From a candidate division WWE3 bacterium (lineage in GTDB: Bacteria > Patescibacteriota > WWE3 > 2-01-FULL-39-13), in contig JALWZX010000020.1 in the NCBI GenBank assembly GCA_027002375.1, forward strand, positions 1-6,829: a stretch of 6,829 bases of DNA, read 5' to 3'. A program made the translations under genes and the position numbers. The first letter of the stretch is position 1. Each line of letters starts with the position of its first letter. Shown here in pieces: positions 6,519 to 6,829 of the stretch. The notes beneath the pieces were generated by a model. The model saw only the letters and a list, made by a program, of their open reading frames with translations. It did not search any database and was not told where the DNA came from.

Positions 6519-6607
6519 TGGCGGAGGGGACAGGATTCGAACCTGCGTGGACATTTCTGCCCAACGGATTAGCAATCCGCCGCTTTAAACCGCTCAGCCA
6601 CCCCTCC
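6519..6607 (-). tRNA. tRNA-Ser(GCT)
   Basis: The acceptor arms GGAGGGG (6601-6607) and CCCCTCC (6523-6529) pair perfectly on the minus strand, followed by discriminator G (6522) and an encoded CCA (6519-6521). The anticodon stem GCGGA/TCCGT encloses TTGCTAA, with anticodon GCT at 6571-6573, reading AGC and AGU serine codons. The long variable arm (TGGGC-AGAAAT-GTCCA) is the class II hallmark of serine tRNA. The T arm is GCAGG-TTCGAAT-CCTGT. There is no intron. It lies about 190 bp upstream of the giant gene on the same strand, probably as a separate transcript. Confidence 0.97.
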
Positions 6608-6629
6608 TTAATATTCGTGTCTATCATGT

Positions 6630-6657
6630 ATTATACAAAACTTAATTTAACATACAA
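6630..6657 (-). promoter_or_regulatory. Candidate tRNA-Ser promoter
   Basis: The minus strand has a perfect -10 TATAAT (6630-6635), about 23 bases before the mature tRNA 5' end, consistent with a short processed leader. A weak -35 (TTGTAT, 6652-6657) lies 16 bases further upstream. Confidence 0.45.
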
Positions 6658-6723
6658 CGTTTGAATATTTGTGTGACTTTTAAACTTCAAAAAACAATAT
6701 GCGCTCTTTTGTGTGGCTGAAAA

Positions 6724-6750
6724 TTGTTGTTAAAGATGATATTGTATAAT
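6724..6750 (+). promoter_or_regulatory. Candidate rightward promoter leaving the window
   Basis: A consensus TATAAT at 6745-6750 faces right, with only a weak -35 (TTGTTG at 6724-6729, 15-bp spacing). The predicted transcript would begin near the AGAGTTGTTGCGA that is shared, inverted, with 213-228. No start codon with a long frame follows before the window ends. Confidence 0.25.
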
Positions 6751-6754
6751 TAAT

Positions 6755-6770
6755 ATTAGAGTTGTTGCGA
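6755..6770 (+). repeat. 16-nt element repeated in inverted orientation at 213-228
   Basis: ATTAGAGTTGTTGCGA occurs here on the plus strand and at 213-228 on the minus strand without a mismatch. Similarity continues about 10 bases upstream with mostly C/T differences (GTATAATTAA here, GCATAACTAC there). The pair flanks the giant gene and the tRNA. Confidence 0.7.
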
Positions 6771-6829
6771 AATAACAAAACATACCCCCACTGACACCTT
6801 CATATACTCATTGCCTTGTAAAATTGTAT

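Noticed and set aside
6756..6829. Minus-strand open frame entering from the right edge (23 codons, ending MKVSVGVCFVISQQL then TAA).
   Set aside because: It could be the 3' end of a gene beyond the window, but 23 open codons arise easily by chance and its last codons coincide with the repeated 16-mer. Not enough to call a partial gene.
1..6829. CRISPR array, transposase or integrase, toxin-antitoxin or phage genes.
   Set aside because: No regularly spaced direct repeats and no second protein-coding gene of any kind were found in the window.

Overview
The window looks like bacterial accessory or cell-surface DNA. It is AT-rich, most likely from a member of the Patescibacteria/Candidate Phyla Radiation (CPR), with moderate confidence. 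The main evidence is the giant gene. It encodes one huge Cys-, Asn-, Thr- and Tyr-rich extracellular protein with a single N-terminal membrane segment. The protein carries an Ig-like domain of a type I know as very common in CPR surface proteins (LSWNVTG...C...G.W.G...G.QSVGP......YTLTC). TATAAT-like -10 boxes and a bacterial class II tRNA-Ser support Bacteria over Archaea. TGA is not used as a sense codon in 2007 codons, so the Gracilibacteria/Absconditabacteria TGA=Gly code is not needed.

Layout, left to right. Positions 1-303 hold no convincing gene. They contain an island that is distinctly GC-richer than its surroundings (about 118-241), with several small hairpins that fold better as minus-strand RNA. 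Positions 304-6327 (minus strand) are a single 2007-codon gene. Positions 6328-6518 are its upstream region, with a plausible sigma70-type promoter and no clear Shine-Dalgarno sequence. Positions 6519-6607 (minus) are tRNA-Ser(GCT) with an encoded CCA. Positions 6608-6829 hold the tRNA promoter and a TATAAT box pointing right, out of the window.

The giant protein is a string of beta-sandwich modules. In order: a basic cytoplasmic tail and one membrane segment (residues 34-54); a CBM4/9-like jelly roll split by an acidic low-complexity loop that two cysteines bracket (70-325); three tandem copies of a roughly 248-residue A-B doublet with one Cys near each end of every module (332-1072); an Ig-like domain (about 1107-1192); a seventh A-like module (1193-1296); a Cys-rich, highly charged segment of unknown fold (1297-1496); and two copies of a roughly 250-residue unit made of a fibronectin-III-like domain plus a 'GWAxD' beta domain (1497-1994). 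It ends with what looks like the first strand of a third copy. I see no catalytic motif. The best reading is a disulfide-stabilised surface fibre or adhesin anchored by its N-terminus, possibly for host or substrate contact; that role is inference.

The most unusual nucleotide signals are a perfect 14-bp inverted repeat with a 3-nt loop inside the coding sequence, exactly at a module junction (3479-3509), and a 16-nt exact inverted repeat shared by the two ends of the window (213-228 and 6755-6770).
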